DNA of 64,000 bases from Poriferisodalis sp965198245 (GTDB lineage: Bacteria > Actinomycetota > Acidimicrobiia > Acidimicrobiales > Poriferisodalaceae), in contig NZ_OZ240249.1 of NCBI RefSeq assembly GCF_965198245.1, positions 3,348,001 through 3,412,000 on the forward strand. Reading direction: 5' to 3'. Below the pieces are notes generated by a model, which was not told where the DNA came from, ran no database searches, and saw only the letters and a program-made list of their open reading frames with translations. The position numbers and the translations under genes were made by a program. Below are positions 25,936-35,400 of this stretch, one piece after another (within the stretch, counting starts at the first letter, position 1; each line of letters begins with the position of its first letter).

Positions 25936-26789
25936 CGGCGCAGCCCGGCGAACAGATCGTTCTCCATGGGCGGGGTCGAGATGCGCGACTCGAGCAGCAT
26001 GTACTCCTCATAAGGATGGATGGAGTCGGCCACGTCGTCGGGCAGGCCGAACCAGAACGGCGAGTTGGGATCGACCTGGGTGGCATGGGCCAGCAGCGCC
26101 TTGCGCCGCACGGCGTTGTTGACCTCGACGACTGCGGTGATGCGGTCGTCGCGGCTGGGCCGCCCCAGCCACTTCTCGTCGAAGGGCGATTCAAGGTTCA
26201 AGTCCAAGAAGGCCTGATGGATGAGGCGCATGCGCTTGTGGGACCACACCGGCGCATACATCTTCATTGGCGTGAAGGGCGGGCCAAACTCGGGGCGCCA
26301 GGCGGGCTCGCCGGCGTGGGCGAACGCCGGAATACAGATGGCCGTGACCTGCAGATGGTCGGGGTGCGGGTAGCGGGACTGCACCAGCGGGTAGGTCAGG
26401 ATGACCTGCGGGCGAACTCGCCGGATCACCGTCACCAGCCTGGCGACTGCCTCGTCGAGGTCGGCGTTGGCGAAGGCGTCAGGGTGGGCGTTGGGTTCCG
26501 TATCGGGCATGCCCGAGTCGCGGTAGCCGAGCATGACCACCTCGTCGTAACCGATCTCCATTGCGGAGGCATCGAGCTCGGCACGCCGGATCTCGGCCAG
26601 GTTCTCTGTGACTTCGGGCCGGTCCATGGCCGGGTTGAGGATTTCGCCCTCCTCGCCGCCTGTGCAGCAGACGAGCGTCGTGCGGATGCCCTCATCGGCG
26701 TACCGGCGGATGGTGCCTGCCCCTTTCGACGCTTCGTCGTCAGGGTGGGCGTGCACCGCGAGAATTGACAGTCCAGTGTCCTGCGACAT
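25932..26789 (-). CDS. mca: Mycothiol S-conjugate amidase (PIG-L/LmbE family)
   Basis: A 285-residue zinc hydrolase. The metal motifs are AVHAHPDDEASKG (HPDD) near the N-terminus and YPHPDH at about residue 140. The sequence CTGGEEGEILNPAMD is close to that of actinobacterial Mca, which cleaves mycothiol-toxin adducts for export; the related MshB deacetylase is the alternative. Mycothiol use supports an actinobacterial host. It is followed by the SCP2 gene with an ATGA overlap. Confidence 0.85.
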   Translation of the reverse strand: MSQDTGLSILAVHAHPDDEASKGAGTIRRYADEGIRTTLVCCTGGEEGEILNPAMDRPEVTENLAEIRRAELDASAMEIGYDEVVMLGYRDSGMPDTEPNAHPDAFANADLDEAVARLVTVIRRVRPQVILTYPLVQSRYPHPDHLQVTAICIPAFAHAGEPAWRPEFGPPFTPMKMYAPVWSHKRMRLIHQAFLDLNLESPFDEKWLGRPSRDDRITAVVEVNNAVRRKALLAHATQVDPNSPFWFGLPDDVADSIHPYEEYMLLESRISTPPMENDLFAGLRR

Positions 26790-26845
26790 CGGCGGTCAAC
26801 TTATCGGGGTCAGCTCCGTTCCGACCCTCCGTCGGATGCCGCCCG

Positions 26846-28111
26846 TCAAGATCTCGGCGGAAGACCTACCGGGGTCAGCTCCACGTGGCCGGTTTCCTCA
26901 TCGATGTCCATTGAGTAGCCGAAGATCGCAGCAAGACGGTCGCGGCCCTCCTCGGGACCCGACGCGATCAGCTCGTCGCCGACCCACAGCCGCACCGTGC
27001 GGGGCGGGTTGTAGATATAGCTGGCGGCGCGGCGGATGGCCAAAATGTGATAGCCGGGGTCCACCGGCAGCCCGAGCGACCCAAGCGTCGAGTCGTCGGC
27101 CTCTGACCCGGGCGCCACCGGCACCTGGACCACGACATCGTCGGTGTCGCCAAGCGCGAGCGCCAGCACCGGGTGTATGTCCTCGTCTTCGAGCACGAGG
27201 GACACGATGTTGCGGGCCTGATCGCCGATGTCCTCGGCAGCCTCGGCGACGTGCAGCAGGCCGCGCAGTCCCGCAGGGTCGGCCTCTGCCGCGTGGGCCA
27301 TGTCCGCAGCTGCGCGCAGCACCCAGGTCTGCATGGAGACCTTCATGCCATCGAGTCGCTCTTGCATGGATCGCACCTCGCGGGCGAGCGACAGATCATC
27401 CAGCACGAGCGCGGAATATGCCAGTCCGATGGCCGCTTCGGACAGGTTCTTCATCTCGACGAGTGTGTCCACGGCCCGGTCGAGATCGCTGAGCACCGGC
27501 GCCGCGTCGGGTTCGGGCGGGTTCCAGCGCTCCATGGCCGCCAGCTCGCGCAACCGCACGATGCCCGCCGGATCGCCGCGCATGAACAGCACATCCCCCG
27601 GTTCGATGATGCTGTCGCCGCGAACATCGGTCAGCCAGCGGCGCCCGCGCTGGATGGCAACCACGCGCATGCCGACCGCCACGGGCAGCTCCATGTCGCG
27701 CAGCGGCCGGTTCGCCAGGTGGCTGCCTTCGGCCACCACGAGCCGGTGCGAGACTTCAGCGGCCTGCGCCAGATCCACGATGAGCCCCCGGGGAATGCCC
27801 AAGTGGTGCAGGACGATCTTGGAGATGTCGACGGCAGCGTTCGCTATCTGCTCGATAGACGACACCACCTGCAGCACCGAGCTCATGCCGTCCACTTCGC
27901 GCGGATGCCGGACGGCCAACATCGCCAGCGATCGCATCTCGTGCACGAGGTTGGACATGTTTTCTTCGAGTCCCAGCACGGCATCGGCCATGCCCTCGTC
28001 GTCGAAGTAGAGCGCGGCGTATGCCAGATCGACCATGAGCTCGGAGGCGTCCTTGGCCTCCGAGAGCATGGACTTCAGATTTCGAGGTTTCTCTTCAGGG
28101 TCTGATCGCAT
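26846..28111 (-). CDS. Duplicated PhoU / TrkA-C (RCK_C) regulatory protein
   Basis: A 421-residue soluble protein with an internal duplication: a PhoU-like helical domain (about 12-105), a TrkA-C domain (about 125-200), a second PhoU-like domain (about 210-315) and a second TrkA-C domain (about 325-420). RCK_C segments appear as VGMRVVAIQRGRRWL..GDVLFMRGD and LGYHILAIRRA-like sequence with GDELIASGP. Such proteins commonly sit beside divalent cation or potassium transporters and sense ligand. It follows the MgtE-like gene on the same strand, so it is probably its regulatory partner. Confidence 0.8.
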   Translation of the reverse strand: MRSDPEEKPRNLKSMLSEAKDASELMVDLAYAALYFDDEGMADAVLGLEENMSNLVHEMRSLAMLAVRHPREVDGMSSVLQVVSSIEQIANAAVDISKIVLHHLGIPRGLIVDLAQAAEVSHRLVVAEGSHLANRPLRDMELPVAVGMRVVAIQRGRRWLTDVRGDSIIEPGDVLFMRGDPAGIVRLRELAAMERWNPPEPDAAPVLSDLDRAVDTLVEMKNLSEAAIGLAYSALVLDDLSLAREVRSMQERLDGMKVSMQTWVLRAAADMAHAAEADPAGLRGLLHVAEAAEDIGDQARNIVSLVLEDEDIHPVLALALGDTDDVVVQVPVAPGSEADDSTLGSLGLPVDPGYHILAIRRAASYIYNPPRTVRLWVGDELIASGPEEGRDRLAAIFGYSMDIDEETGHVELTPVGLPPRS

Positions 28112-28216
28112 TTCAGATCGTCAGCAGGCAGCGCGACGAGCTCCGTTCAACTTGGGGACACGATTGCGCCGCTGCCCACAGCGTAGGCACAGCGGCAAGG
28201 GGGCGGGGAAGGCGAT

Positions 28217-28329
28217 CACGACAGCCGGTCGCACCTCGCCTGTCACGACAGCCTGTCGCATCTCGCCTGTCACGACAGCCGGTCGCACCTCGCCTGTCAC
28301 GACAGCCGGTCGCACCTCGCCTGTCACTA
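28217..28329 (-). repeat. 27-bp x4 tandem array at the MgtE stop codon
   Basis: Four 27-bp units (28217, 28244, 28271, 28298) followed by a partial unit that contains the MgtE TAG stop (28327-28329). Read on the minus strand, each unit starts with TGACAGGCGAGG and ends CTGTCG, so TGA returns in the same frame every 27 bp. GACAG and CTGTC within a unit can pair, giving a series of small hairpins that may act as a terminator. Confidence 0.9.
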
Positions 28330-29829
28330 CAGGCCGACCCAACTGACGGCTAGCACGAGCGCTGCGGCACCGGCCAGGTCGACCGTGCTGTTCACGAGCG
28401 GGATGCCGTAGGTGTCTGGGTCCACCCCGATGCGCGTGGCGAGGACCGTGCCGTAGTAGGCGATTGCACCCGCCAGCGCCGTGGCGATCATGCCCCCGAT
28501 CAACGAGATGGCCACGAGCCGCAACAGGCCCGGCGACGACATCGAGAACACAAAGGCAAAGACGTTGGCGAGCACGCCGTTCAGCACGAATACCGGAACG
28601 GTGAGGGTGAAGGCGAACAGGATGTCGAGGCGGGCTCCTCGCTGCGGCAGCGCTCGGGGCTCGATGACGCCGAGATGCAGCTTGCTCGACAGCCGGCTCG
28701 ACAGGATGCCGCCGATGGCGCCCGCAGCTGCGAGGCAAGCGGGCACCAGGATGAGCACCGCCCGCTTTTCCACGAAGTCCTCAAGGCGGTGCTCGATCAC
28801 GACACCCGCCACGATGAGCACCAGCCCTCCGACGCTCAGAACGGGTATCGATTCGCGCAGGATCGCCCAGAGCTGTTCCAGTCCTGACCGCCATGCCCAG
28901 ACCAACGTGGCGGCGGCCCCGATGACGCTGGCTACCGCAATGAGTGGCGTGAGGGCGCTGATTCCCACCAGGTAGCTGGCCAAGAACAGCGCAGGCAGCG
29001 TGACGACGTCGCCCACGGCGGAGATGAGGGGGGCGCTGACGTTGTCGAGATCCCATCCGCGCCGCGTAGAGCTCGCTGCGAGTCCGAGCGTGACAACAAG
29101 CACGACGACGGATGCCAGCTCGGCCCCAACGACCGACACCACGATGAGATCGGTGATGCCGATGATGTTCGACAGCCCGAAGACTGGGGCCAGCACCTTG
29201 GTCATCACGCCGAGCGTCACGGCCGTCACCAGCGTCAGCACGGCCGCGGCAATGACGTTCTGGCCGACGATGGTGTCGCTGCGAGCCGTGGCGCGGAAGG
29301 TGCCGGCGTGAATTGTCGTGGCGAGCCGGCTGCCGAGCGCGCCGAAAATGTCGCCGCGCATGCCGATGGCAGCAGGTACCAGCACGAGCAGACCCGGCAG
29401 GCGCTCGAGCGTGCCGGTGGCCGCCGCCAGCAACACGCCAGCTGCGGTGGCAGTCAGGCTGCTGACGGCCAGCGCGGTAAGGCTCTGGCGGGCGCCGGTG
29501 ACATCGGGGCCGAGCAGACCGCGCAGGAATCCCAACGGGTGCAGCCTGACCACCGGGCGAAGCACCCTGGCTGGTCCGAGCACCCCAGCACGACCGATGA
29601 GCCGAGCGCTCTCACGACCCAGCCGGACGCCTCCGCGGCCGAACCGGGCACTGTCGCTGCGCAGCCGATGAGTCTGTGCGACCCGCGGCGCGGCGCCCGC
29701 TCTATCCCAGCGCTGGCGCAGCAGCCCACGGCCAGCAGGCCGCCTGCGGGCGGCCCCCGCAGCGGCGCGCCGCGTCTGGCGGCTCGTGCGCTTCGGCGCG
29801 CGGCGCGGCGCGGAGTCGCCTTCGGCCAT
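28327..29829 (-). CDS. MgtE/SLC41-like divalent cation transporter (two MgtE domains)
   Basis: A protein of up to 500 residues. After an Arg/Ala-rich, probably disordered N-terminus of about 100 residues come two MgtE integral-membrane modules: LLVLVPAAIGMRGDIFGALGSRL (first) and LILVPACLAAAGAIGGILSSRL (second), each followed by four or five helices. This two-module layout without N-terminal CBS domains resembles SLC41 carriers that move magnesium. The true start may be later than 29829. The PhoU/TrkA-C protein lies directly downstream. Confidence 0.82.
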   Translation of the reverse strand: MAEGDSAPRRAPKRTSRQTRRAAAGAARRRPAGRGLLRQRWDRAGAAPRVAQTHRLRSDSARFGRGGVRLGRESARLIGRAGVLGPARVLRPVVRLHPLGFLRGLLGPDVTGARQSLTALAVSSLTATAAGVLLAAATGTLERLPGLLVLVPAAIGMRGDIFGALGSRLATTIHAGTFRATARSDTIVGQNVIAAAVLTLVTAVTLGVMTKVLAPVFGLSNIIGITDLIVVSVVGAELASVVVLVVTLGLAASSTRRGWDLDNVSAPLISAVGDVVTLPALFLASYLVGISALTPLIAVASVIGAAATLVWAWRSGLEQLWAILRESIPVLSVGGLVLIVAGVVIEHRLEDFVEKRAVLILVPACLAAAGAIGGILSSRLSSKLHLGVIEPRALPQRGARLDILFAFTLTVPVFVLNGVLANVFAFVFSMSSPGLLRLVAISLIGGMIATALAGAIAYYGTVLATRIGVDPDTYGIPLVNSTVDLAGAAALVLAVSWVGL

Positions 29830-29925
29830 ACGCCAAAGGGTGGCAGCCGCAGGACCCGACGCGCGAGATGTGATCCGGGCAGTCGGGAACTTGCGGTCGG
29901 GGCGAGATGAGCGGTCGAGTGAGAA

Positions 29926-30618
29926 TCAGGCGGAAGGTTCGAGCAGCGCCGCAAAGAAGGCGGCGATTTCGGTCGGCCCGACATTGCCGGCGAACCGCAA
30001 CACCACAGCGTTCTCCGCATCGATGGCCACGAGGTATGGCACCGACGCCAGGCCGAATGCGTCGACGACCGACATCGCCGGCGTGTCGGCGACGACGGGG
30101 TGTTGCCAGCCTTCGTCGTGCAGCCATTTCTCTGGCGGGTGATTGCCGCGGGTGGGGTCTTCGAGGACCGATACGGCGAAGAAGTCCACGCCGACGGGCA
30201 ACTCGTTTGTCTCCAGCCACTCCGTGAGATCGGCCACCTCGGCCTGGCAGTGCGGGCACCAGTGGGCGTAGAAGGCCACGACCATCGGACGCCCCTGGCT
30301 CTCGATACGCACTGCTTCGCCCGTGAGCAGGTCGGTGCCGACCACGACTGGCGGTGTGCGGCCCACGGCGGGGTCGTCTTCCAGTTGCTCGAACTTCGGC
30401 AGCACGGTGCCGGACACTTGCGTCGGGCCTGGTGTCACGTCTTCCACGGATGTAGTGGCCGCGGACGTGGCTGGTGCGCCCGTGGCTGGTGCGCCCGTGG
30501 CTCCAATACCCGTGTCAGCGGGTGGCGCTGTCTCTCCACCACCGCAGGCCGCTGCCAACGTCACCGCACACAGACCGATCAAGGCTCGCCGCACAGCCGA
30601 CAAGGCTAGGCACCACAT
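29926..30618 (-). CDS. TlpA-like thioredoxin-fold lipoprotein
   Basis: A protein of about 230 residues, exported and lipid-anchored (signal ending LAAAC). A thioredoxin/AhpC-TSA-like domain follows a Thr/Ala/Pro-rich linker. The redox motif WCPHC is intact and the cis-proline is in LASVPYLVAID. It probably keeps disulfides reduced, or exchanges them, outside the membrane. The start is ATG 30618, giving a short signal peptide; the longer frame reads toward the divergent gene. The linker contains a 15-bp repeat (GTGGCTGGTGCGCCC twice, 30467-30496) encoding GAPAT units. Confidence 0.85.
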   Translation of the reverse strand: MWCLALSAVRRALIGLCAVTLAAACGGGETAPPADTGIGATGAPATGAPATSAATTSVEDVTPGPTQVSGTVLPKFEQLEDDPAVGRTPPVVVGTDLLTGEAVRIESQGRPMVVAFYAHWCPHCQAEVADLTEWLETNELPVGVDFFAVSVLEDPTRGNHPPEKWLHDEGWQHPVVADTPAMSVVDAFGLASVPYLVAIDAENAVVLRFAGNVGPTEIAAFFAALLEPSA

Positions 30619-30661
30619 CGACGGCGCCCGACTTGGGCGCGAGACGGGAGCTCGGGGGTTG

Positions 30662-31726
30662 ATGGACGGCCGATGGCAGACTTGGCCCGTGGAGACCCGC
30701 CAGCTCGAATCGACACCCGGCTTCGTCATCTATGACTTGCCCGGCGCCCAGCACTACGTCGGGGAGACCCGCCTCGGCAGCCGCCTCATCCCCGGCAACG
30801 CGACGATGCTGCTGCGGCACATCACCTACGTCTTCGCCACCCTCGAGCAACAGCGCAGCGGTGCCAGCGTCGGCTTGAAATCCGACCCGTCCGACGCCGC
30901 CAGCGCCGTCGAGGCTCTGGCCACCGAGCTGGTCGACGATTTCACCAGCGGCAAACTCTCGACCGGGCCGGGTCTGCGGCTTGATGCCGAGCTGCTGGCA
31001 CCGGTGCTCGCGCACGACCAGCGCAATCTCATCGGCAACGACGACTGCGACGGCATCTCGTTCAACAGCGAGCTCATCGGAGTCGGTGCCACTTCGGCGG
31101 CGGCCAGCCTCGTAGGCGGCCTCGACGGCAAGCGCATCGCCATCGAGGGATTCGGTCCGGCCGGTCTCGGCATCGCACGCGAAGCCGCGGCCGCCGGTGC
31201 CATCATCGTCCGTGTCGCCACGGCGAAGGGGTGTGCGAACGGCCAGCTCGACCCGGTCGCGCTCGCCGAGGCCTGGCTGGCCGACGGCGAGATGTGCGTG
31301 GCCACGCTGTCGGGCAATGGCGAGCCGGCAAAGCCGTGGACAGTCTGGAAGGACGACGTCGACGTGCTGTTCTGCGGCTCGAAGCCTGCGGCCATGTCTG
31401 GCGACGGCGCATCGACGGCGGGCGCCACACCGGTGATCGCGTTCTCGGCCGCAGCGGTGTCGTCGAAGGCGCTGGCAGTGCTGCGCGCCGCTGGCACCCC
31501 GGTCGCTGCTGACTTCGTTGCCGCCGTCGGGCCGGCGCTGGGGTGGTGGGCTGACCCCGCGCTCACACATGACGACCTGCGTGCCGCTACGGCTGACACC
31601 GTCAATGCGGTCATGTCGGAGACCGCCAGCCATGACGACGGCCCGTTCATGGCCGCCTGCTACCGGGCTGAGGCGTTCCTGACGACCTGGCAGGACGAGC
31701 TGCCGTTCGGCCGACCGCTCGGCTGA
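30662..31726 (+). CDS. Glu/Leu/Phe/Val dehydrogenase-like Rossmann protein
   Basis: About 354 residues. The C-terminal half carries a Rossmann nucleotide site IAIEGFGPAGLGIAREAAAAGA, as in the NAD domain of glutamate and leucine dehydrogenases, and the N-terminal half resembles their dimerisation domain only weakly. The catalytic lysines of true amino acid dehydrogenases are not evident, so activity is uncertain. ATG 30662 was chosen; GTG 30689 is an alternative. It is divergent from the TlpA-like gene with a 43-bp gap. Confidence 0.55.
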   Translation: MDGRWQTWPVETRQLESTPGFVIYDLPGAQHYVGETRLGSRLIPGNATMLLRHITYVFATLEQQRSGASVGLKSDPSDAASAVEALATELVDDFTSGKLSTGPGLRLDAELLAPVLAHDQRNLIGNDDCDGISFNSELIGVGATSAAASLVGGLDGKRIAIEGFGPAGLGIAREAAAAGAIIVRVATAKGCANGQLDPVALAEAWLADGEMCVATLSGNGEPAKPWTVWKDDVDVLFCGSKPAAMSGDGASTAGATPVIAFSAAAVSSKALAVLRAAGTPVAADFVAAVGPALGWWADPALTHDDLRAATADTVNAVMSETASHDDGPFMAACYRAEAFLTTWQDELPFGRPLG

Positions 31727-31760
31727 CCCGTTGCTGAGCGCCCGTTGCCGCGGGCGTGAT

Positions 31761-32099
31761 CTATCGACGCGGTCTATGACCAGCCGAGCATTTCGTGGCA
31801 CCGGGAGCAACCGAGTTCGTGCACGGCACCCCGTTCTTCGTCGGGGCTCCGCAGATGCCCGTGCCCACGGTCTGCTTCGCTGCCGTCGAAATCGCTTTGC
31901 GAGCGGGTGCCTCTAGGAGCGCCGAATCGGCTCTGGCTCGCTGCTCCAAGTCGCGCTGGTACTCGGCCTCGCGCTGTTCGAAGTACTCGGCTGCTTCCGC
32001 AAGCAGTTCTTCGGCATTGGGATGCTCTCGGACGAACTTCTCATGCCATTCGGCAGCAGGACGGAGGTCAAGCGGCCGGCGCCTGCGGAGTATCGCCAT
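31761..32099 (-). CDS. Small protein with C-terminal Cys/His motif
   Basis: About 112 residues. The N-terminal two thirds are helical and charged (EWHEKFVREHPNAEELLAEA..). The end reads CGAPTKNGVPCTNSV..KCSAGH, a Cys3-His pattern seen in small proteins of the DUF5763 kind, probably a zinc knuckle. ATG 32099 has AGGTG upstream; the frame extends to 32141, where it overlaps the toxin-like gene. The function is unknown. Confidence 0.5.
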   Translation of the reverse strand: MAILRRRRPLDLRPAAEWHEKFVREHPNAEELLAEAAEYFEQREAEYQRDLEQRARADSALLEAPARKAISTAAKQTVGTGICGAPTKNGVPCTNSVAPGATKCSAGHRPRR

Positions 32100-32140
32100 C
32101 ACCTTCACGCTAACGCCAAGAGGCAACTTGAGCTGCAGCA

Positions 32141-32326
32141 TCAGGAGGCACGTAACTCCTTCATGTTGGCGTGCTTTGATCCCGTCACTGCATCGACGTA
32201 CGGTCTGCCAAGGAGTGGCCCTTGGGCGGCGAGGAGTTTCTCGAGGAACGCAAGACGTGCCTGATCTCGAACAGGCAACGACTCACGCCAGTCTCGGTAC
32301 TTCTGAGTGTCGAGGATTTCCCACAT
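32141..32326 (-). CDS. Truncated HigB/Gp49-like toxin fragment
   Basis: A 61-residue protein. The stretch GPLLGRPYVDAVTGSKHANMKELRAS is very close to the middle of phage-derived Gp49/HigB-like toxins, which normally continue for another 40-50 residues with an RVLFAFDP-like strand. Here translation stops directly after MKELRAS. No HTH antitoxin gene follows. It is probably an inactivated toxin remnant. Confidence 0.6.
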   Translation of the reverse strand: MWEILDTQKYRDWRESLPVRDQARLAFLEKLLAAQGPLLGRPYVDAVTGSKHANMKELRAS

Positions 32327-32402
32327 CTGCTCGCCACTGTAGGAAGGGGTGAGACAGAGCAAGCGTCCAATTTCCGCGTACTGTGATTGCTCGGTCTGCG
32401 AA

Positions 32403-35400
32403 CTAGCGGAAGTCGCGGCTGGCTACCGAAGCAGCCACATCGAGCGCTTCGAACTTCTCGGCGATCACGTTCGCCACACCCTCATGACGCTCGAGACGGC
32501 CTGATACCACCAGCGCGGGCAGGTCCCTCACTACCGAGCGGTACCGCATCCAGCATCCTTTCGATACCACTACATTCACCAGGCCTGTCTCGTCCTCAAG
32601 ATTCAGAAACGTTGTGCCTCCAGCCGTCATGGGGCGCTGACGATGCGTGACCAAGCCGGCGACGCGGATCTTGCCCGCTGGACAAGAGAGCAGTTCCGCT
32701 GCCGTGCGGATCCCTGCCGCTGACAGCCCGTCACGCAGGAATCGCGTGGGGTGACCATTGGGAGAAACACCGGTCGCCCACAGATCCGCAGCAGCGGTCT
32801 CGATCCCCGACATCGACACAAGCGGCGGCGGCGATGCCCCGGTCACAACCCCAGGCAGCCGATCCGCACGTGCTTGATGTACGGCCCCTGCCGTCCACAG
32901 TGCTTCGCGTCGCGACAGCCCGAAGCAGTCGAACGCTCCAGCGGTGGCCAGCGCCTCCAGCGCCCGCAGTTCCACATCGGTCTTCTGGCACAGATCCTCC
33001 ATATCGCGGTAAGGACCGCCGGCAGCAATCCGCTCGGCAAGCTCGTCACCCACCCCCCGCACCGACGACAGGCCCAGCCGGACTGCCACTCCCCCAGCAG
33101 AGACACCGCACAGCTCCAGCGTGGCCATCTCGGAAGACAGGTTGATGCAAGGCGTGTGCACCACCACGCCATGACGGCGAGCGTCCTGGCAGAGCGAGTG
33201 CGGCGAGTAGAACCCCATCGGCTGCGCGTTCAGGAGCGCAGCGCAGAATGCTGCGGGATAGTGCAGCTTGATCCACGCCGAGGCGTACACCAAGTAGGCG
33301 AACGACACCGAGTGGCTCTCGGGGAAGCCGTAGTCGGCGAAGGCGATCATCTTGTCCCACACCTGCTCGGCCACCTCGCCGACCAGTCCCCGCTCGGCCA
33401 TCCCACAGAAGAGTCGCTCACGCAGGCGACCCATCCGTTCGCGAGACCGCTTGGAGCCCATGGCCTGACGCAGCTCGTCGGCCTCGGCGGGAGTGAACCC
33501 GGCCACGTCGATGGCCATCTGCATGAGCTGCTCTTGAAACAGCGGGATGCCAAGCGTCTTGACCAGGGAGTTCTCCATCAGCGGATGCAGGTAGGTGACC
33601 GGCTCAGTGCCGTTGCGCCGCCGGATGTAGGGGTGCACCGAGCCGCCCTGGATGGGGCCGGGGCGGATGAGCGCAACCTCCACCACCAAGTCGTAGAAGC
33701 AGCGAGGGCGCAGCCGCGGCAAGGTGGCCATCTGGGCACGTGACTCCACCTGGAACACGCCGATGCTGTCGGCCCGGCAGAGCATGTCGTACACCTCGTC
33801 TTCTTGGGGCAGCATGCCGAGGTCGATATGCATGCGATGCGCGTCCGCTATCAGGTCGACCGCGTAGTGCAGGGCCGACAGCATCCCCAGTCCCAACAGG
33901 TCGAACTTCACCAGCCCGACCACCGCGCAGTCGTCCTTGTCCCACTGCAGCACCGAGCGGTTGACCATGGTTGCCCACTCGGTGGGGCAGACCTGCGTCA
34001 CCGGCCGATCGCAGATGACCATGCCGCCTGAGTGGATGCCCAAGTGGCGCGGCGCTCCTTCGAGCGCGGCAGCCAGCTCTGCTACGTCGGCGGGAATGCT
34101 GGGCTCGTTGCGACTGGGCTCGTTGCGACTGGGCTCGTTGCGACTGGGCTGTTCGACTGTTGGCTCGGGCCCCGCGTCACGCCAGTCGCGCTCACGCGGA
34201 CGATTGCCCGAGCGCTGAGGGGAGTCGGGCCCGCTCACCGAAGGCAACGGGCTGTACCGGTCCAGCGATTTCGACCAGGCATCGGCCTGGCCGGATTCCC
34301 ACCCCAGCGCTCGGGCCATGTCACGCACCGACGAGCGCGCCCGGTAGGTGATGACGTTCGCCACCTGCGCTGTGTGAGCGCGGCCGTATCGCTCATACAC
34401 GTACTGGATGACCTCTTCACGGCGGCCGCTCTCGATGTCAATGTCGATGTCAGGCGGCCCGTCGCGCTCGGGCGACAGGAAGCGTTCGAACAGCAGCCCC
34501 AGCGCAACCGAGTCGACGTTCGTGATGCCGAGCACGTAGCAGACCGCCGAGTTCGATGCCGAACCGCGGCCCTGGCAATAGATGTCGCTGCTGCGGCAGA
34601 ACGACACAATGTTGGACACCACTAGGAAGTAACCGGCGAAGCCGAGCTGTTCGATGAGGTCGAGCTCGTGGCGGATCTGCGCCCATGCGCCCGGCACCCG
34701 TTCGGCATCGGGCTTGCCGTATCGCCACAGCGCCCGCTTGGTCACGAGATGCCGCAGGTACGACATCTCGTCGTGGCTGTCGGGACAGGGGTACGGCGGC
34801 AGGTTCGGCGCTATCAGCGACAGGCTGAACGCGCAGTCGCGGCCGAGCTGCGAGGCCGCTGCCACCACGCCCGGCCAGCGGGCGAACCGGCGGGCCTGCT
34901 CGGCGCCGGATCGCAGGTGTGCCGTGGCCGACGGCGGCAGCCAGCCATCCAGCTCGTCGAGGCTGCGCCGGGCACGCACGGCGGCCACGGCAGTGGCCAG
35001 CCGCCGCCCTGTGGGAGTGGCGTAGTGGACACCGTTGGTGCAGATCGGCTCGACCCCGGCCCTGATAGCCACCGAAGCCAATGCGTCGTTGCGCTCGCTG
35101 TCGAGCGGGTCGCCGTGATCCCACAGCTCGACGAAGACGTTGTGGCGGCCGGCTGCTTGCGTGAGCCGGTCAAGCTGGGCTGCTGCTGCGCGCGGCCCTT
35201 CAGCGATGAGTGCTGCGGGGACGGCGCCCTTGCGGTGCCCGGTGAGGATCGCCCACTCGTCGCGGTGTGTTACCGCGGCTGCCAGGAACTCGTTCGTGTC
35301 GAGGCGCGGGGCGTGCTTGCGGCCCGCCATCTGCGCTGCCGAGATCAGCTCGCCCAGCGAGGCGTAGCCGGCCGGCGAACGCGCCAGCACCACCACGTGG

